64,000 nt of DNA, taken from positions 62,001 to 126,000 of the forward strand of contig JBAZYB010000001.1 in assembly GCA_041659545.1 (NCBI GenBank), written 5' to 3'. The DNA comes from Hyphomicrobium_A sp041659545. Its GTDB lineage: Bacteria > Pseudomonadota > Alphaproteobacteria > Rhizobiales > Hyphomicrobiaceae. Position numbers and translations under genes: made by a program. Numbering within the stretch: the first letter of the stretch is position 1; each line of letters begins with the position of its first letter. The notes below the pieces were generated by a model. The model saw nothing but the letters and a program-made list of their open reading frames with translations, ran no database searches and was not told the DNA's origin. Of the stretch, positions 26,495 through 35,176 are shown piece by piece.

Positions 26495-27628
26495 TCACTT
26501 CATCGCATACGGATAAGCGTGACCGATCCAGCTGCCTTGGTTGTAGTGAATGTTGGGCTGAGAGATGAGCTGAACGTTGCTGGTCCGCTCGAATACCATC
26601 ACGAAGTCGGAGCCGCCGAACTGGAAGTAACCCAACTCTTCCCCTTTGTAGAGAGTCGTCCCGGCTTCGGCGGTGATCACCACCGATGAGACCTGGGCCA
26701 TCCCCATGGGGAGACAGGCCACTAACCCGATCGGTGAATCGATCACGACAAGGCCGCGCGTCTGGACGAATTGGTAGCCCGTGCCATCCCGGGCGTCCAG
26801 GACGTTCTCCGTCTTGCCGCCCACGATCGCGTTTTTCACGCTGATATCCATGAAGGCCTGGCCCTGGATCACGCGGGCTTCCAGAATCTTGCCCTGCACC
26901 GGAGCATGCCAGCGATGATAGTCGAACGTATTCAGGAAGCTGTGCGTGAAGATCCCGCCCCGAAAGCGGTCCGCGTACGCGCTGCCCTCCAGCAGTTGGT
27001 GGATGGACCACTGGATACCCTTGATGTCGAGCTTGTTCTTCTCGACGTAGATCTTCGATTGCTCGCTGATCTGCCACCAGCCGACAAACGTTGAGTCGGC
27101 CGGGTTGACCAGGACGTTGTCGTCGCGGAGGCCAGCAATCGGACGCATGCCGGGCTTCACATGGCGGGCGAAAAATTGGTTGAAGGTGAAGTAGCCGCTG
27201 GGCGGCGGCATGTACTCATCCCAATTGAACATGGGATTCGTCCGGAACGAGTCGACTTCCTTCGCCGATTCCGCGGTGTCCAGGTAGCTGCCCCAGGCCC
27301 GTGCATACTCCTTGATCCATGCGGACAAGGGAGTCAAATTCTGGACGCCTTCACCCGGTCGGATCGGGCTTTGTAGGCCCTTGACGGGCTCTTGGTCCAG
27401 GAAGAAATAAAACTCGGCAAGTCTGTTGTAGATGAATCGCGTGTCCCCTCGCTCGCGAGGAGCCCACGTGACGAGCGCATCGATCCAGGTTAGGTAATCA
27501 TCCAGAACTTGGATGCCCTTGATGCTGTGGACATTGTGGGACTGTGCATTCTTGATGGCGGCCTGGAAGCCGCTCTGCCAGCCATGCTTCTCGATCAACG
27601 CCACCAGTTCTTCAACGATCGCATGCAT
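26495..27628 (-). CDS. Phosphatidylserine decarboxylase-family protein (non-canonical)
   Basis: This 377-residue protein has the PSD core in its C-terminal half: FNQFFARHVKPGMRPI, a catalytic-type His in FDYHRWHAPVQGKIL, and YFQFGGSDFVMVFE, where the GGS motif is the self-cleavage site that generates the pyruvoyl group. Canonical bacterial PSDs use LGST; FGGS forms are found in the eukaryotic-like and stand-alone family members. The N-terminal ~130 residues are an extra helical domain. There is no membrane anchor. It may decarboxylate a phospholipid head group or a different amino acid. It lies alone between convergent neighbours. Confidence 0.82.
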   Translation of the reverse strand: MHAIVEELVALIEKHGWQSGFQAAIKNAQSHNVHSIKGIQVLDDYLTWIDALVTWAPRERGDTRFIYNRLAEFYFFLDQEPVKGLQSPIRPGEGVQNLTPLSAWIKEYARAWGSYLDTAESAKEVDSFRTNPMFNWDEYMPPPSGYFTFNQFFARHVKPGMRPIAGLRDDNVLVNPADSTFVGWWQISEQSKIYVEKNKLDIKGIQWSIHQLLEGSAYADRFRGGIFTHSFLNTFDYHRWHAPVQGKILEARVIQGQAFMDISVKNAIVGGKTENVLDARDGTGYQFVQTRGLVVIDSPIGLVACLPMGMAQVSSVVITAEAGTTLYKGEELGYFQFGGSDFVMVFERTSNVQLISQPNIHYNQGSWIGHAYPYAMK

Positions 27629-27772
27629 GACAACCTCCTGTGAAATTAACCCTGATCCGGCGTAGCACGGAGCGCGGACCGGCGTGGCGCATCCACGAAG
27701 GCGACGCGTTGGTAGCCGTGCGGAGACGACTAAGCGCGACCGGCAATAGAGCGACTGTTGAGGACTTCATTG

Positions 27773-28521
27773 CTAGCGCGCGCGCTTCCAGGCGCGCCAG
27801 TCCTCGAGGGTGGCATCGAGCATCTCGACCGCCGCACGCAGGAGCCATCGGCTCTTGCGCGTGGACAGATCGCGCGTCACGGCCCGGCGCGCACCGCGGC
27901 CGTGCATGTTGGCCGTCTCCCATCCCATCGCGCGGAGCAGCTTCTGCTCGTCGCGCTCCTTCGGAAGATCCGCGAGACTGATTCGCGAACAATCGGGCGC
28001 AAGTCGACGAAGGATCCAAGGCTTGCGCACGGCGAAACAGGGATCGGCGGCGCGAATCGCCTGCGCCAGCAATGCCTCGGCCGCATCCGCGCGTGGCGAC
28101 GCCTTCGCCCACCGGGCCGCCGAAGGAACCCACGCTTTGGCTTCGCGCGCGATGAGCCCGCCGGCCCAGTCCGCGATCGCGACAAACCGCTCCCGCCCCA
28201 GACTGCCCACTCCGGCGACATGTTTGTGCACGCGGTACTCGTTCACGCCGGACGGCAGCATCGAGCGCAGCGCGCCGTGCGGCGCGGTCCCCCGCGCCAC
28301 GGGCAGAGGTCACCGACCGCGATCAGTGCCGGTGCGCCGACGAGCGACGCCGGCAGCGCGGACCATCGCTGCAACCAGCGATAGAAGGTCGCGCGCAGGA
28401 ATTCGGACGGGTTCTCGGCCATCCGCAGGTGCTTGAGGCGCAGGTCAGCGCTCACCACACGCGCCTGGGAGGCCAGCCACGTCTCATAGGCGCGCGTCGA
28501 GCGGACGATGTCTGTGTCCAT
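27773..28521 (-). pseudogene. DUF2252 gene broken by an internal deletion
   Basis: Two adjoining frames belong to one DUF2252 protein. The 5' part (28521->~28300) reads MDTDIVRSTRAYETWLASQA to PALIAVGDL, where family members continue with a conserved HVENFG-type motif. Here it shifts into nonsense. The 3' part (~28270->27773) resumes with EYRVHKHVAGVGSLGRERFVA and LLRAMGWETANMHG. The central segment, including the family's conserved His/Asp core, is missing and the frames do not join. It is inactive as it stands. A sequencing indel alone could not explain the missing core. Confidence 0.8.
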
Positions 28522-28549
28522 GGCGTAAACGGGTTAGGATTCAGACACC

Positions 28550-29011
28550 ATGCTACCTGCTGATCTCGCCTGGCGTTTACTGCTGGCGGCCGGCCTCGGC
28601 GCCGCAGTCGGCCTTGAGCGCGAGTACCGCCAGAAGCCGGCGGGCCTGCGCACCAACATTCTGATCGCGCTCGGGTCGGCGCTCTTCACGATCCTGTCGA
28701 TCTCGATGGGGCACGAGAGCGGGACCGCCGATCGCATCGCGGCGCAAATCGTCACCGGCATCGGATTCCTCGGCGGCGGCGCGATTCTGCGCAGCGGCAA
28801 CACGGTCCACGGGATGACGACCGCGGCGACGATCTGGGTGAATGCGGCGATCGGCGTTGCCGCCGGCATGGGACAGTACACGCTCGCGACAGCGACGGCG
28901 GTGCTCACGCTGGTGGTGCTGGGGATTCTCCCGCCGATCGAGGCGTACTTCGAACGGAGAGCCGGGCTGATCGATCGTCATCGCCCCCCGTCGGACGCAC
29001 AGCCATCCTGA
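28550..29011 (+). CDS. MgtC/SapB family membrane protein
   Basis: This 153-residue protein has four to five transmembrane segments and the MgtC signature: GLGAAVGLEREYRQKPAGLRT with the conserved Glu-Arg-Glu, then IAAQIVTGIGFLGGGAILRS and MTTAATIWVNAAIGVAAGMG. The family's soluble C-terminal domain is absent, as in the short SapB-type members. MgtC proteins affect magnesium adaptation and ATP synthase activity in pathogens; the role in environmental bacteria is unclear. It is divergent from the DUF2252 pseudogene with ~28 bp between starts. Confidence 0.92.
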   Translation: MLPADLAWRLLLAAGLGAAVGLEREYRQKPAGLRTNILIALGSALFTILSISMGHESGTADRIAAQIVTGIGFLGGGAILRSGNTVHGMTTAATIWVNAAIGVAAGMGQYTLATATAVLTLVVLGILPPIEAYFERRAGLIDRHRPPSDAQPS

Positions 29012-29109
29012 CGCCCGAACGCGCCACGGGCGTTTCACGTCCGGGGCGCGAGTGACACCCGCGAATCCTTCGGTTTTCCAACGATGTCACCTCGCTCGTC
29101 ACTCGCACT

Positions 29110-29644
29110 TTTCTCTCAGCCATCCGTCGAGCATGAGAGAGGGCCGAAAACATTAGGAAAAATGGGGTTGGATGACGAAGCGCTTACCGATGCCATTCAT
29201 GCCCACCGAAGGGAGCAAGAAGGGTTCCGCCAGGAATTTCGAGGAATCCGGCCTGAGGCTACCTTGGCGTACGCGATTTCTTCAAATTGAGGACGCGGCG
29301 CAGGTAGCAGAAATTGAAATGCAAATCCTGCGGGGGTCCGCCTTCGCGGCTTCGCCGCTTCGGCGAGACAGCCTTCGCCTGTAGGTGAGTTCGCAATCGC
29401 TAGCTGAGCGAGCGGCAATACCGGCTCGCCTGCCTAGCCGAAGCTCACGCGAAGCGTGAGCGAAGGCTGGCTGGGAGGCAGGGAGACGAGGTTCGCGCTC
29501 TTCCGATTTATGCTGTGCTCTGCCGCCTTCTGCCAAGTACTGCTGTTTGTGCTAGTTAGCGGCGCGGCGGCTCTGCCGCGTACTGCCACGCTCTGCCGCC
29601 TTATGCCGCCAGATATTCTGAAATGACACTCGAAATGTCACTCG
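29110..29644 (+). repeat. Dispersed hairpin repeat with 10-bp period, copy A (diverged left part)
   Basis: This is a non-coding block. The right half (29470-29644) holds the shared core: the CAGGGAGACGAGGTTC motif, a run of CTGCC-containing 10-mers (29522-29610), the joint GCTAGTTAGC, and the end CCAGATATTCTGAAATGACACTC with a TGACA...TGTCA pair. The left half is diverged but starts with a TTCTCTCAGCCATCC match to the repeat's left end. No protein is supported between MgtC and the phosphorylase gene. Other copies are at 37618, 44740, 49545 and 55803, all in the same orientation. Confidence 0.75.
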
Positions 29645-29853
29645 CCTCGAGCCCCTTCGAGATCTTCTCCTCGGAACACTCACAGGAAGGCTCCACCAGG
29701 TTCTCTCTAAACAGTGCGGCGCTCGGTCCGACGTTATTGCCTTCCAGGCAACCGCTTAACCGTTTAATCAACGGGTGTTGGCGCCGAATGGGCTTGCGAC
29801 CGAGGCATGCCCTGAGCCATCATTCCTGCCCTTATGCCTTGGGAACACCGCTG

Positions 29854-31092
29854 ATGTCCATCGTTGACTTCGGAATCATTACGGCGCTTCAGGAGGAATT
29901 CGAGGTGCTGCGACGCTTGCTGCCCCAGCTCAAAGAATTGCCCGGCAGCGGTCTCTGGTATCGGGGGCAGGTTCGTGCCAACAACGGCGCGGAGTACTCG
30001 GTCGTGGCGAGCGTTCAGGACCAGATGGGCCCGCTCGACGCGAGCGACCTGACGACCCGTCTGATCGACCGGTGGGATCCGGCGTACCTCCTTCTCGTCG
30101 GCATCGCCGGCTCGTTTGCGAAGGACGTCAACTTGGCCGACGTGCTCGTCAGCCAGCAGGTGTTCTACTACGACCCGGGTAAGGCTGTCGGCTCCGCGAT
30201 TAGGTATCGGCCCCAAGGGTATCCGGCCAGTGTGGCACTAACCCGACAGCTCGAAGCGATTCGCTTGGACTCGGCCGCGCTGAAACGGTTTCGCGGCGAC
30301 GCCCGGAAGAGCGCGGCGACACTCGCGCGCGAGGCGCAGCGTCAGAAGGGCGGCAACCGTGCGGCCCGGACGCTGCTGGCGCATGATCCGGAGGTTCATT
30401 TCGGCACGGTGGCCTCTGGCAGCTTGGTGATTGCAAGCGCTCGAAAGCGCAAGGATTTGCTGCGCTTGCACGGCAAGATTCTCGGCACCGAGATGGAAGG
30501 CGCCGGCATGATGCATGCGGCGTACTACCACCGCGAAGTGCCGACACAGGCCATCGTCATCAAGGGTGTGTCTGACCCGTCGAACAGAACGAAGGACAGC
30601 CTGGATCGGCTGGGCCACTGGCGCACGCTGGCCAAGGAGAATCCGGTGCGGCTGGCCCTCGCCATGCTGCGCCGTGGGCGTCTCCGCGCGCTTCAGACCG
30701 ATCAGTACGGGATCGACGTGGCGATCGGATCTCCGGTGTCAGCGCGAGGCGTTTTTGGTCAGGTCAGTCCGGGCATGGCGCTGTTGGCGTTTCCGCGCCT
30801 GATCGTGCCGCGCGGCCCGTTGACGCGGCTGCAGCTCGAGGTCGACGTCCAGGGAAAAAACGGACCGGTGGAGATCCTGCAACGTGCGGTCCAATACCGG
30901 ACGCCGGATGGCCTCCGCCGCTCCGAGGCCACGCTCGTACCGCCGGACGACCGTGCCCGACCGGAGACGATCGAGCCGAGTCCGGTGGCGCTTTACCTGA
31001 TGCTGCGCGAAACTCCGACGTCGGTTCGATTCACCGTGGAAACGCCGGCTTCGCGTCAATCGGCCGAATGGAAGCCGGGACTCGGCGCCTGA
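29854..31092 (+). CDS. Nucleoside phosphorylase/MTAN-domain protein with a C-terminal beta-rich domain
   Basis: I chose the ATG at 29854 (MSIVDFGIITALQEEFEVL), giving 412 residues; the longer upstream frame lies in repeat sequence. Residues ~1-250 are a phosphorylase domain with YLLLVGIAGSFAKDVNLADVL, the substrate motif LGTEMEGAGMM and IVIKGVSD with the catalytic Asp. The remaining ~160 residues are beta-rich and unrecognised. The first domain could cleave a nucleoside or nucleotide. It differs from the other phosphorylase fusion (10834-12549) in having its extra domain at the C-terminus. A second gene follows 13 bp downstream. Confidence 0.78.
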   Translation: MSIVDFGIITALQEEFEVLRRLLPQLKELPGSGLWYRGQVRANNGAEYSVVASVQDQMGPLDASDLTTRLIDRWDPAYLLLVGIAGSFAKDVNLADVLVSQQVFYYDPGKAVGSAIRYRPQGYPASVALTRQLEAIRLDSAALKRFRGDARKSAATLAREAQRQKGGNRAARTLLAHDPEVHFGTVASGSLVIASARKRKDLLRLHGKILGTEMEGAGMMHAAYYHREVPTQAIVIKGVSDPSNRTKDSLDRLGHWRTLAKENPVRLALAMLRRGRLRALQTDQYGIDVAIGSPVSARGVFGQVSPGMALLAFPRLIVPRGPLTRLQLEVDVQGKNGPVEILQRAVQYRTPDGLRRSEATLVPPDDRARPETIEPSPVALYLMLRETPTSVRFTVETPASRQSAEWKPGLGA

Positions 31093-31105
31093 CGGGAGCG
31101 CACCA

Positions 31106-31759
31106 ATGCCGACCAAGATGATTCTGTTGTACGACGCCTCGAACAAACCGTTGCGCGTCGCCGGCATTCGCGTCGAGCTTTTCGACGCCGCTGCGGGTAC
31201 CTACGTTGCGGGAGACGACTCTCAGAACCTTGACCCGGCCAAACCGGACCCGCAATCGAACCTCTGGGGCGTCGACCTGAGCTTCACGGTCAGTACGAAC
31301 CCCCTCGACATTATGATCAAGGATCCGCTGTATCGCTATCCGGGCAACACAGTGCGATATTTGAACGGGGAATTGCAGGACCTGGTGTATCTCGACCTAG
31401 TGTCACTCCCGACGCGCGCCGGCGGGCAGGCGTCAGCGCTGCAATCCGGCGACGCGGCCGAAGTGATTGGCTGGATCGAGCAGGGACACCATTGGGAGGA
31501 CTCGGACAAGGAGGCCGTCTTCAACCTCGTGTTCAATTACATCCGTCTGGTGGCCGCGCGGCCGCTCGTGGTAGCCGGCTCGGCCGAGTTGCAGGACACT
31601 GCCACCAACTGGGAGACAGCACTTCGACGCGTGGGCATCGATCCAGAGCTCTTCCGCACCAAGCCCCGAGGCCCGGCCACTCCGAGAACAGCACCACGCC
31701 CGAACCTCTCTGGCGGGTATTCGACCGAGCAGAGCTACGGAGGCGGGTTGGAGGCGTAG
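31106..31759 (+). CDS. Unknown protein co-transcribed with the phosphorylase-domain gene
   Basis: This 217-residue protein has a GGGAG ribosome site and starts 13 bp after the phosphorylase gene. I recognise no family. The N-terminal ~100 residues look like a beta-sandwich of the carboxypeptidase-regulatory or transthyretin type (LLYDASNKPLRVAGIRVELFD, then SFTVSTNPLDIMIKDPLYR). The middle is helical (EAVFNLVFNYIRLVAARPLVV). The C-terminal ~35 residues are Pro/Gly-rich and probably disordered. It has no signal peptide. The tight spacing suggests a partner of the phosphorylase protein. Confidence 0.65.
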   Translation: MPTKMILLYDASNKPLRVAGIRVELFDAAAGTYVAGDDSQNLDPAKPDPQSNLWGVDLSFTVSTNPLDIMIKDPLYRYPGNTVRYLNGELQDLVYLDLVSLPTRAGGQASALQSGDAAEVIGWIEQGHHWEDSDKEAVFNLVFNYIRLVAARPLVVAGSAELQDTATNWETALRRVGIDPELFRTKPRGPATPRTAPRPNLSGGYSTEQSYGGGLEA

Positions 31760-32167
31760 TGCTCTTCGAGAGTCGCCACGACGCATTAGCCGGGCACATT
31801 GCCTAGGGGAGGAACGTAGTGGCGCTCGGCCTCGCCGCGGGCAGCCGCAGAGTCCAATGCAGGAGGCCTGCGGGCGAGTAGGGAGATCTGTCCCGAGTAG
31901 TGGCGCAGTGCCGAGGAGAGTGACCCGCACTTAGCCAGATCATCCCTGCGGCGTTTGTCAGGACCAATGGGCGACGGTCCGGGTCGACCAACCCTGAAGT
32001 GCCAGGGGGCTTCATGGCGTACCTCGCAGGCGACGCGTACGGAAGATAGAACGACATTTGTCTACCGACAACTTTGCGTGGACGTTCTTCGGCCCACACT
32101 TCAAAGTTGAAGTATTGGAGTTGACCGCTCGCGAAACATTGACGAAGACAACTGTGAACCTTTTCAT

Positions 32168-32464
32168 TCAATGCGTGGATACGACATCCAAGACGAACAG
32201 CGCGCGCTCACCTTTGTCCGTGGTCTGGACGGCGACGGCCTCGGCACCCCGCACTACCCAAACCTTTTCGACCGCCGAGTCTATCGTGAGAGCTGCGATG
32301 CGCTTGTTGGAAGCAAGGTCCCACACGACGATCACACCGCCCTGCGATCCCGTGACGAGCACTTCTTCGCCGAGCAGGTGTCCAAGTGCCACCGAGATGA
32401 CGACGGTCGCGTCAGCGGCGAGCGTAGGGACCTCTTCACAATCGTGCACAGTGACAACGTGCAC
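32168..32464 (-). pseudogene. WD40-repeat protein fragment
   Basis: The frame codes for ~98 residues including LGEEVLVTGSQGGVIVVWDLASN followed by KRIAALTIDSAVEKVWVV, one clear WD40 blade and part of the next. An in-frame TAG lies just upstream of the GTG, so the 5' part of a longer propeller gene is missing. The surrounding 31760-32167 and 32465-32866 hold no supported gene on either strand. I regard it as a remnant; a short expressed protein is unlikely. Confidence 0.45.
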
Positions 32465-32866
32465 TTTTCCTTCCTAGTCGATTCCGAGTCTGCCCCGAAA
32501 CCTAGGTCTGCCATTGAGAAACCTCGCTCCTGGGAGCGTCTACTGGGCAGCATTGCCTCCATCTCCGGCGGCGAAACAAAGGGCGTATACTGCCGACACT
32601 ATAGCCGCTAAAGGAACTACTCGCCTCTAAAGTGGAAAGCTCAGTTTAGGCGCATGACGCATCCTCGGCGTCTTTCGGCGGCGCTCCTCTTTCCGCTGGG
32701 CTGCGTCACGCTCAGTACCCAGACCTCTGCTTACCCCGTGCAGCGCGACGTTGACGGCGACAACCGTGGTCTTGGAGACCATCGGCACCGTACGCCTGAC
32801 CGCCTTCGGGCACCGTCGATCCAAGCGAATCCCTTCAGCAACCAAAGTGCTAATCAGGAGAATGCG

Positions 32867-33130
32867 ATGCCTACTGCAACCAGGATTAGGAAATTGGGAA
32901 AGACTGTCGGTTGGACGGTGCTCTTCTCACATCCAGAGTCGGAGACGCTGTCGGCCAGCAACGTAGGGCTTCCCGCGATGCTGGCCGGTGTCACGGGGCC
33001 AAGAGTTGCGCCCATTCTACTAACCGTCCCGAAACAGACATGGCATGTGGTCTGCACATCCGGCGGACACAGTGGGGTCAAAGCCAAGGTCTGGTTCTAT
33101 CCTCCGCTGCCAGTCCTACTACCGCGGTGA
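32867..33130 (+). CDS. Small hypothetical protein (87 aa)
   Basis: The ATG at 32867 has a strong AGGAG seven bases upstream, so I prefer it to the much longer upstream frame, whose first part is low-confidence. The product (MPTATRIRKLGKTVGWTVLF...) has a strand-rich middle with LLTVPKQTWHVVC and VKAKVWFYPPLPV and no recognised domain. It may be a small secreted or beta-barrel accessory protein. It lies in a poorly coding stretch. Confidence 0.35.
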   Translation: MPTATRIRKLGKTVGWTVLFSHPESETLSASNVGLPAMLAGVTGPRVAPILLTVPKQTWHVVCTSGGHSGVKAKVWFYPPLPVLLPR

Positions 33131-33272
33131 CGACTAGGCTGACTGGCCTCGGGGCCGCCCCGCCTAGGTGGTGTGAGCCGAGTTCCAGTGCCGGTGGGCG
33201 TCAAGGTGGGCGTCAATCCAGTTCGACACCTGCATTACTGGTGACTGGCCTTTAGAGATTGTTAGGGATTGT

Positions 33273-33297
33273 TGGTGAGCCGCAGAGGAATCGAACC
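33273..33297 (-). repeat. tRNA 3'-end fragment (possible attachment-site remnant)
   Basis: On the minus strand the segment reads GGTTCGATTCC followed by TCTGCGGCTCACCA: a T-loop, the acceptor 3' strand and an encoded CCA. The matching 5' acceptor strand GAGCCGC, the D-arm and the anticodon arm are absent, and the T-stem does not pair. It is therefore a tRNA tail and not a tRNA gene. Such tails are left where integrases recombine into tRNA 3' ends. It lies ~900 bp from the tyrosine recombinase gene, but nothing proves the link. Confidence 0.5.
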
Positions 33298-33589
33298 GAC
33301 GGCGAGGCCGATGCGCTTCCCACAATCGCATTACTCGCGCGTAGTCGCCAAGGGTTTACCTACCGCCCAGCGCAATCTCGGAGATTCTGACCTTGACTGC
33401 CGATGCTGCTGAAGATGGCTAAGAGGCCGAGTTTCACAGCCACCCGGCCAGTCTTCCACGTCGCGGCAATCCGAAGGCACAGAGGCGAGGAGACGGCTAA
33501 CCTCAGCGCCGATCGAGCACCCGGCAACCCATCCGGATTGTCTATACTCCGAAGGGAAGTCCCCCTTTTCCCGGAGTGAACAAAATCAG

Positions 33590-33931
33590 ATGGCAAAACG
33601 CAAAAGAGCCCAACGAGCGGGTGCAGCGACCCAAGCCGCTGTGTCAGTTGGAACGACGTTAGGAAGAATCGCCGCCAAGGTGGATGGCTGGATGGCCCAG
33701 CGAGACGAAATCGCCGAGGAGCTGACGACGGTCATCGGCCGAGCGCAGAGCATGTTGTCTTCGCTTGGTAAGGGTACGGCGCAGATCCAGCGGCAGGCTG
33801 AGACCGCCGTTAAGACGGCCAAGAAGGCCGCGAAGAAAGCCCGGCGAACGATGTCGGCGGAGGCCAGGGCCAAGATTGCCGCCGCGCAGACGGCGCGATG
33901 GGCGAAGGTCAAGAAGACGGCCAAGGCCTAA
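33590..33931 (+). CDS. Small Lys/Ala-rich DNA-binding-like (histone H1-like) protein
   Basis: The 113-residue protein is very basic. It starts MAKRKRAQRAGAATQAAVSVG, has an amphipathic helix WMAQRDEIAEELTTVIGRAQ, and ends in a KTAKKAAKKARRTMSAEARAKI-type tail rich in Lys and Ala, as in bacterial H1-like and nucleoid proteins. An intrinsic terminator follows 20 bp after the stop. It precedes the recombinase element, and a trace of the terminator region (but not of this gene) recurs upstream of the second recombinase. Confidence 0.65.
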   Translation: MAKRKRAQRAGAATQAAVSVGTTLGRIAAKVDGWMAQRDEIAEELTTVIGRAQSMLSSLGKGTAQIQRQAETAVKTAKKAAKKARRTMSAEARAKIAAAQTARWAKVKKTAKA

Positions 33932-33951
33932 CAAACGCGCTGCTCGACAAG

Positions 33952-33983
33952 AAACCGCCCCGGACCATTGGGGCGGTTTTTCT
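33952..33983 (+). terminator. Rho-independent terminator
   Basis: AAACCGCCCC, an 8-base loop (GGACCATT) and GGGGCGGTTTTTCT form an 8-bp GC-rich stem followed by a T-run, just after the H1-like gene stop. A diverged version (CCCCCC GACCATT GGGGG) appears at ~57715-57732 before recombinase copy 2, so the element homology starts here. Confidence 0.9.
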
Positions 33984-34178
33984 CTGGCTTGGCTTCGAAG
34001 CGAGGTTCTCAGCCATGCCTTCCGACGTCAAAACGACCTTCACGTTACGCTGACCACAGTGGCGCGAGAAGTTCCCGATCAACCGTAATCCCACTACGAA
34101 GCGGCCACCTCTGAAGGGCGACGGTCGTTAAGTCCGATATTCCCTTGGACAGCCTAACGCTGTCCAAGGAGATGTCGA
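33984..34178 (+). promoter_or_regulatory. Conserved leader of recombinase copy 1 with a ribosome-site hairpin
   Basis: This ~190-bp non-coding leader is clearly homologous to 57735-57934 upstream of recombinase copy 2. It begins with TCTCTGGCTTGGCTTCG and GGTTCTCAGCCATGCCTTCC. Just before the TTG start, CCTTGGACAGC at 34143-34153 and GCTGTCCAAGG at 34159-34169 form an 11-bp perfect stem with a 5-base loop. The right arm contains AAGG of the ribosome site AAGGAG. The stem bases TGGACAGC/GCTGTCCA are identical in copy 2 while the loop differs, which suggests a selected structure. It may control recombinase translation. Confidence 0.7.
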
Positions 34179-35165
34179 TTGCTACAACTCGATCTATTTG
34201 GTCGGCCCAGTTCCAACCATGACCTCGACCCAACGAGCCTTCAGAAACACGCTGAACAGTTCCTGGAGCATTGCCGCAACTCCAGGCGGCTGGCTCTGCA
34301 CACCACACGGGCTTACGCGAGCGACCTCGCGGATTTCGGAAATCGAATCGGTCCCGACGCGTCATCCAGAGGAGTGTCACGAGAGAATCTCCTTGAATAC
34401 GCCAGGCACCTTAGCGAGGAGCGAAAGCTGAAGGCGGCCACTGTACGTCGGCGAATCGCGACACTCAAGGTCTTCTTCAGATGGCTCGCACGCAAGGACG
34501 AAGCGTCAACCAATCCGTTCGACCGCGCTGACATTTCGATACGCCTGCCTCGCCGGCTACCTCGCGCTCTTGAAACCCAAGAGATGAGACGGCTACTGAA
34601 GCAGGCGCGCACCGAGGCTGCAGGTCGAGCGACCGGCAGGCAATACGACGCGCTCCTATTGGAGTTTGTCGTGGTGGCGCTGTTTACGACTGGGCTCAGG
34701 ATTAGTGAACTGACCGCCGTCACGATCTTGGATGTGTCGGTTGCTGACAAGGCCATCCGCGTGCGTGGAAAGGGCGACCGTGAGCGGACTGTCTATTTCG
34801 CGGGAGCCAAAGCGACCAGGATACTGGGGGCCTTCTTAGAGCGCAGGATGCGACTCAGGACTCCGAGCACCAAACTGTTGGCCTCTTGCTCGGGGCTGGC
34901 CCTCACCTCCCAGGTAGTCCGTTTGCGGCTGCGCGTGCTGGCCGAAAGAGCGGGTCTGAATCGACGAGTGACGCCTCACATGCTTCGTCATACCGCAGCG
35001 ACGAAGCTCGTAGAAGCTGGCGTGGACATTCGTCTGGTGCAGCGCCTGCTCGGGCATTCGAGCATTACAACCACCCAAATCTATGCGCAAGTCAGCGACC
35101 TTGTCCTCCGGAATCGAATGGACAGGGCAGACACGCTCTCTCGCCTAACCGGGAGGCATCAATAA
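34179..35165 (+). CDS. XerC/D-like tyrosine recombinase, intact copy
   Basis: This 328-residue recombinase has a TTG start seven bases after AAGGAG. It has an N-terminal SAM-like core-binding domain (res ~20-110: FLEHCRNSRRLALHTTRAYASDL) and a catalytic domain with all six positions visible. These are Arg in TTGLRISELTAV, Lys in VRGKGDRERTVYF, His-Arg in TPHMLRHTAATKL, His in LLGHSSITTTQ and the nucleophile Tyr in QIYAQVSDL. The stop codon TAA lies inside the 15-bp recombination site. I infer that it inverts the adjoining cassette. A close homologue with a nonsense codon is at 57935-58921. Confidence 0.92.
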   Translation: MLQLDLFGRPSSNHDLDPTSLQKHAEQFLEHCRNSRRLALHTTRAYASDLADFGNRIGPDASSRGVSRENLLEYARHLSEERKLKAATVRRRIATLKVFFRWLARKDEASTNPFDRADISIRLPRRLPRALETQEMRRLLKQARTEAAGRATGRQYDALLLEFVVVALFTTGLRISELTAVTILDVSVADKAIRVRGKGDRERTVYFAGAKATRILGAFLERRMRLRTPSTKLLASCSGLALTSQVVRLRLRVLAERAGLNRRVTPHMLRHTAATKLVEAGVDIRLVQRLLGHSSITTTQIYAQVSDLVLRNRMDRADTLSRLTGRHQ

Positions 35166-35176
35166 CTGGGAATTAT
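35162..35176 (+). repeat. Putative recombination site, left copy of element 1
   Basis: ATAACTGGGAATTAT consists of arms ATAACT and AATTAT (5 of 6 complementary) around GGG. It overlaps the recombinase stop (TAA) at its left end and supplies the AT of the next gene's ATG at its right end. Exact inverted copies are at 36860-36874 and 37077-37091; one-base variants (GCG centre) are at 58918 and 61601. Confidence 0.75.

Noticed and set aside
33230..33360. Complete tRNA gene on the minus strand
   Set aside because: Only the T-loop and acceptor 3' end are present; no matching 5' acceptor, D-arm or anticodon arm can be folded.
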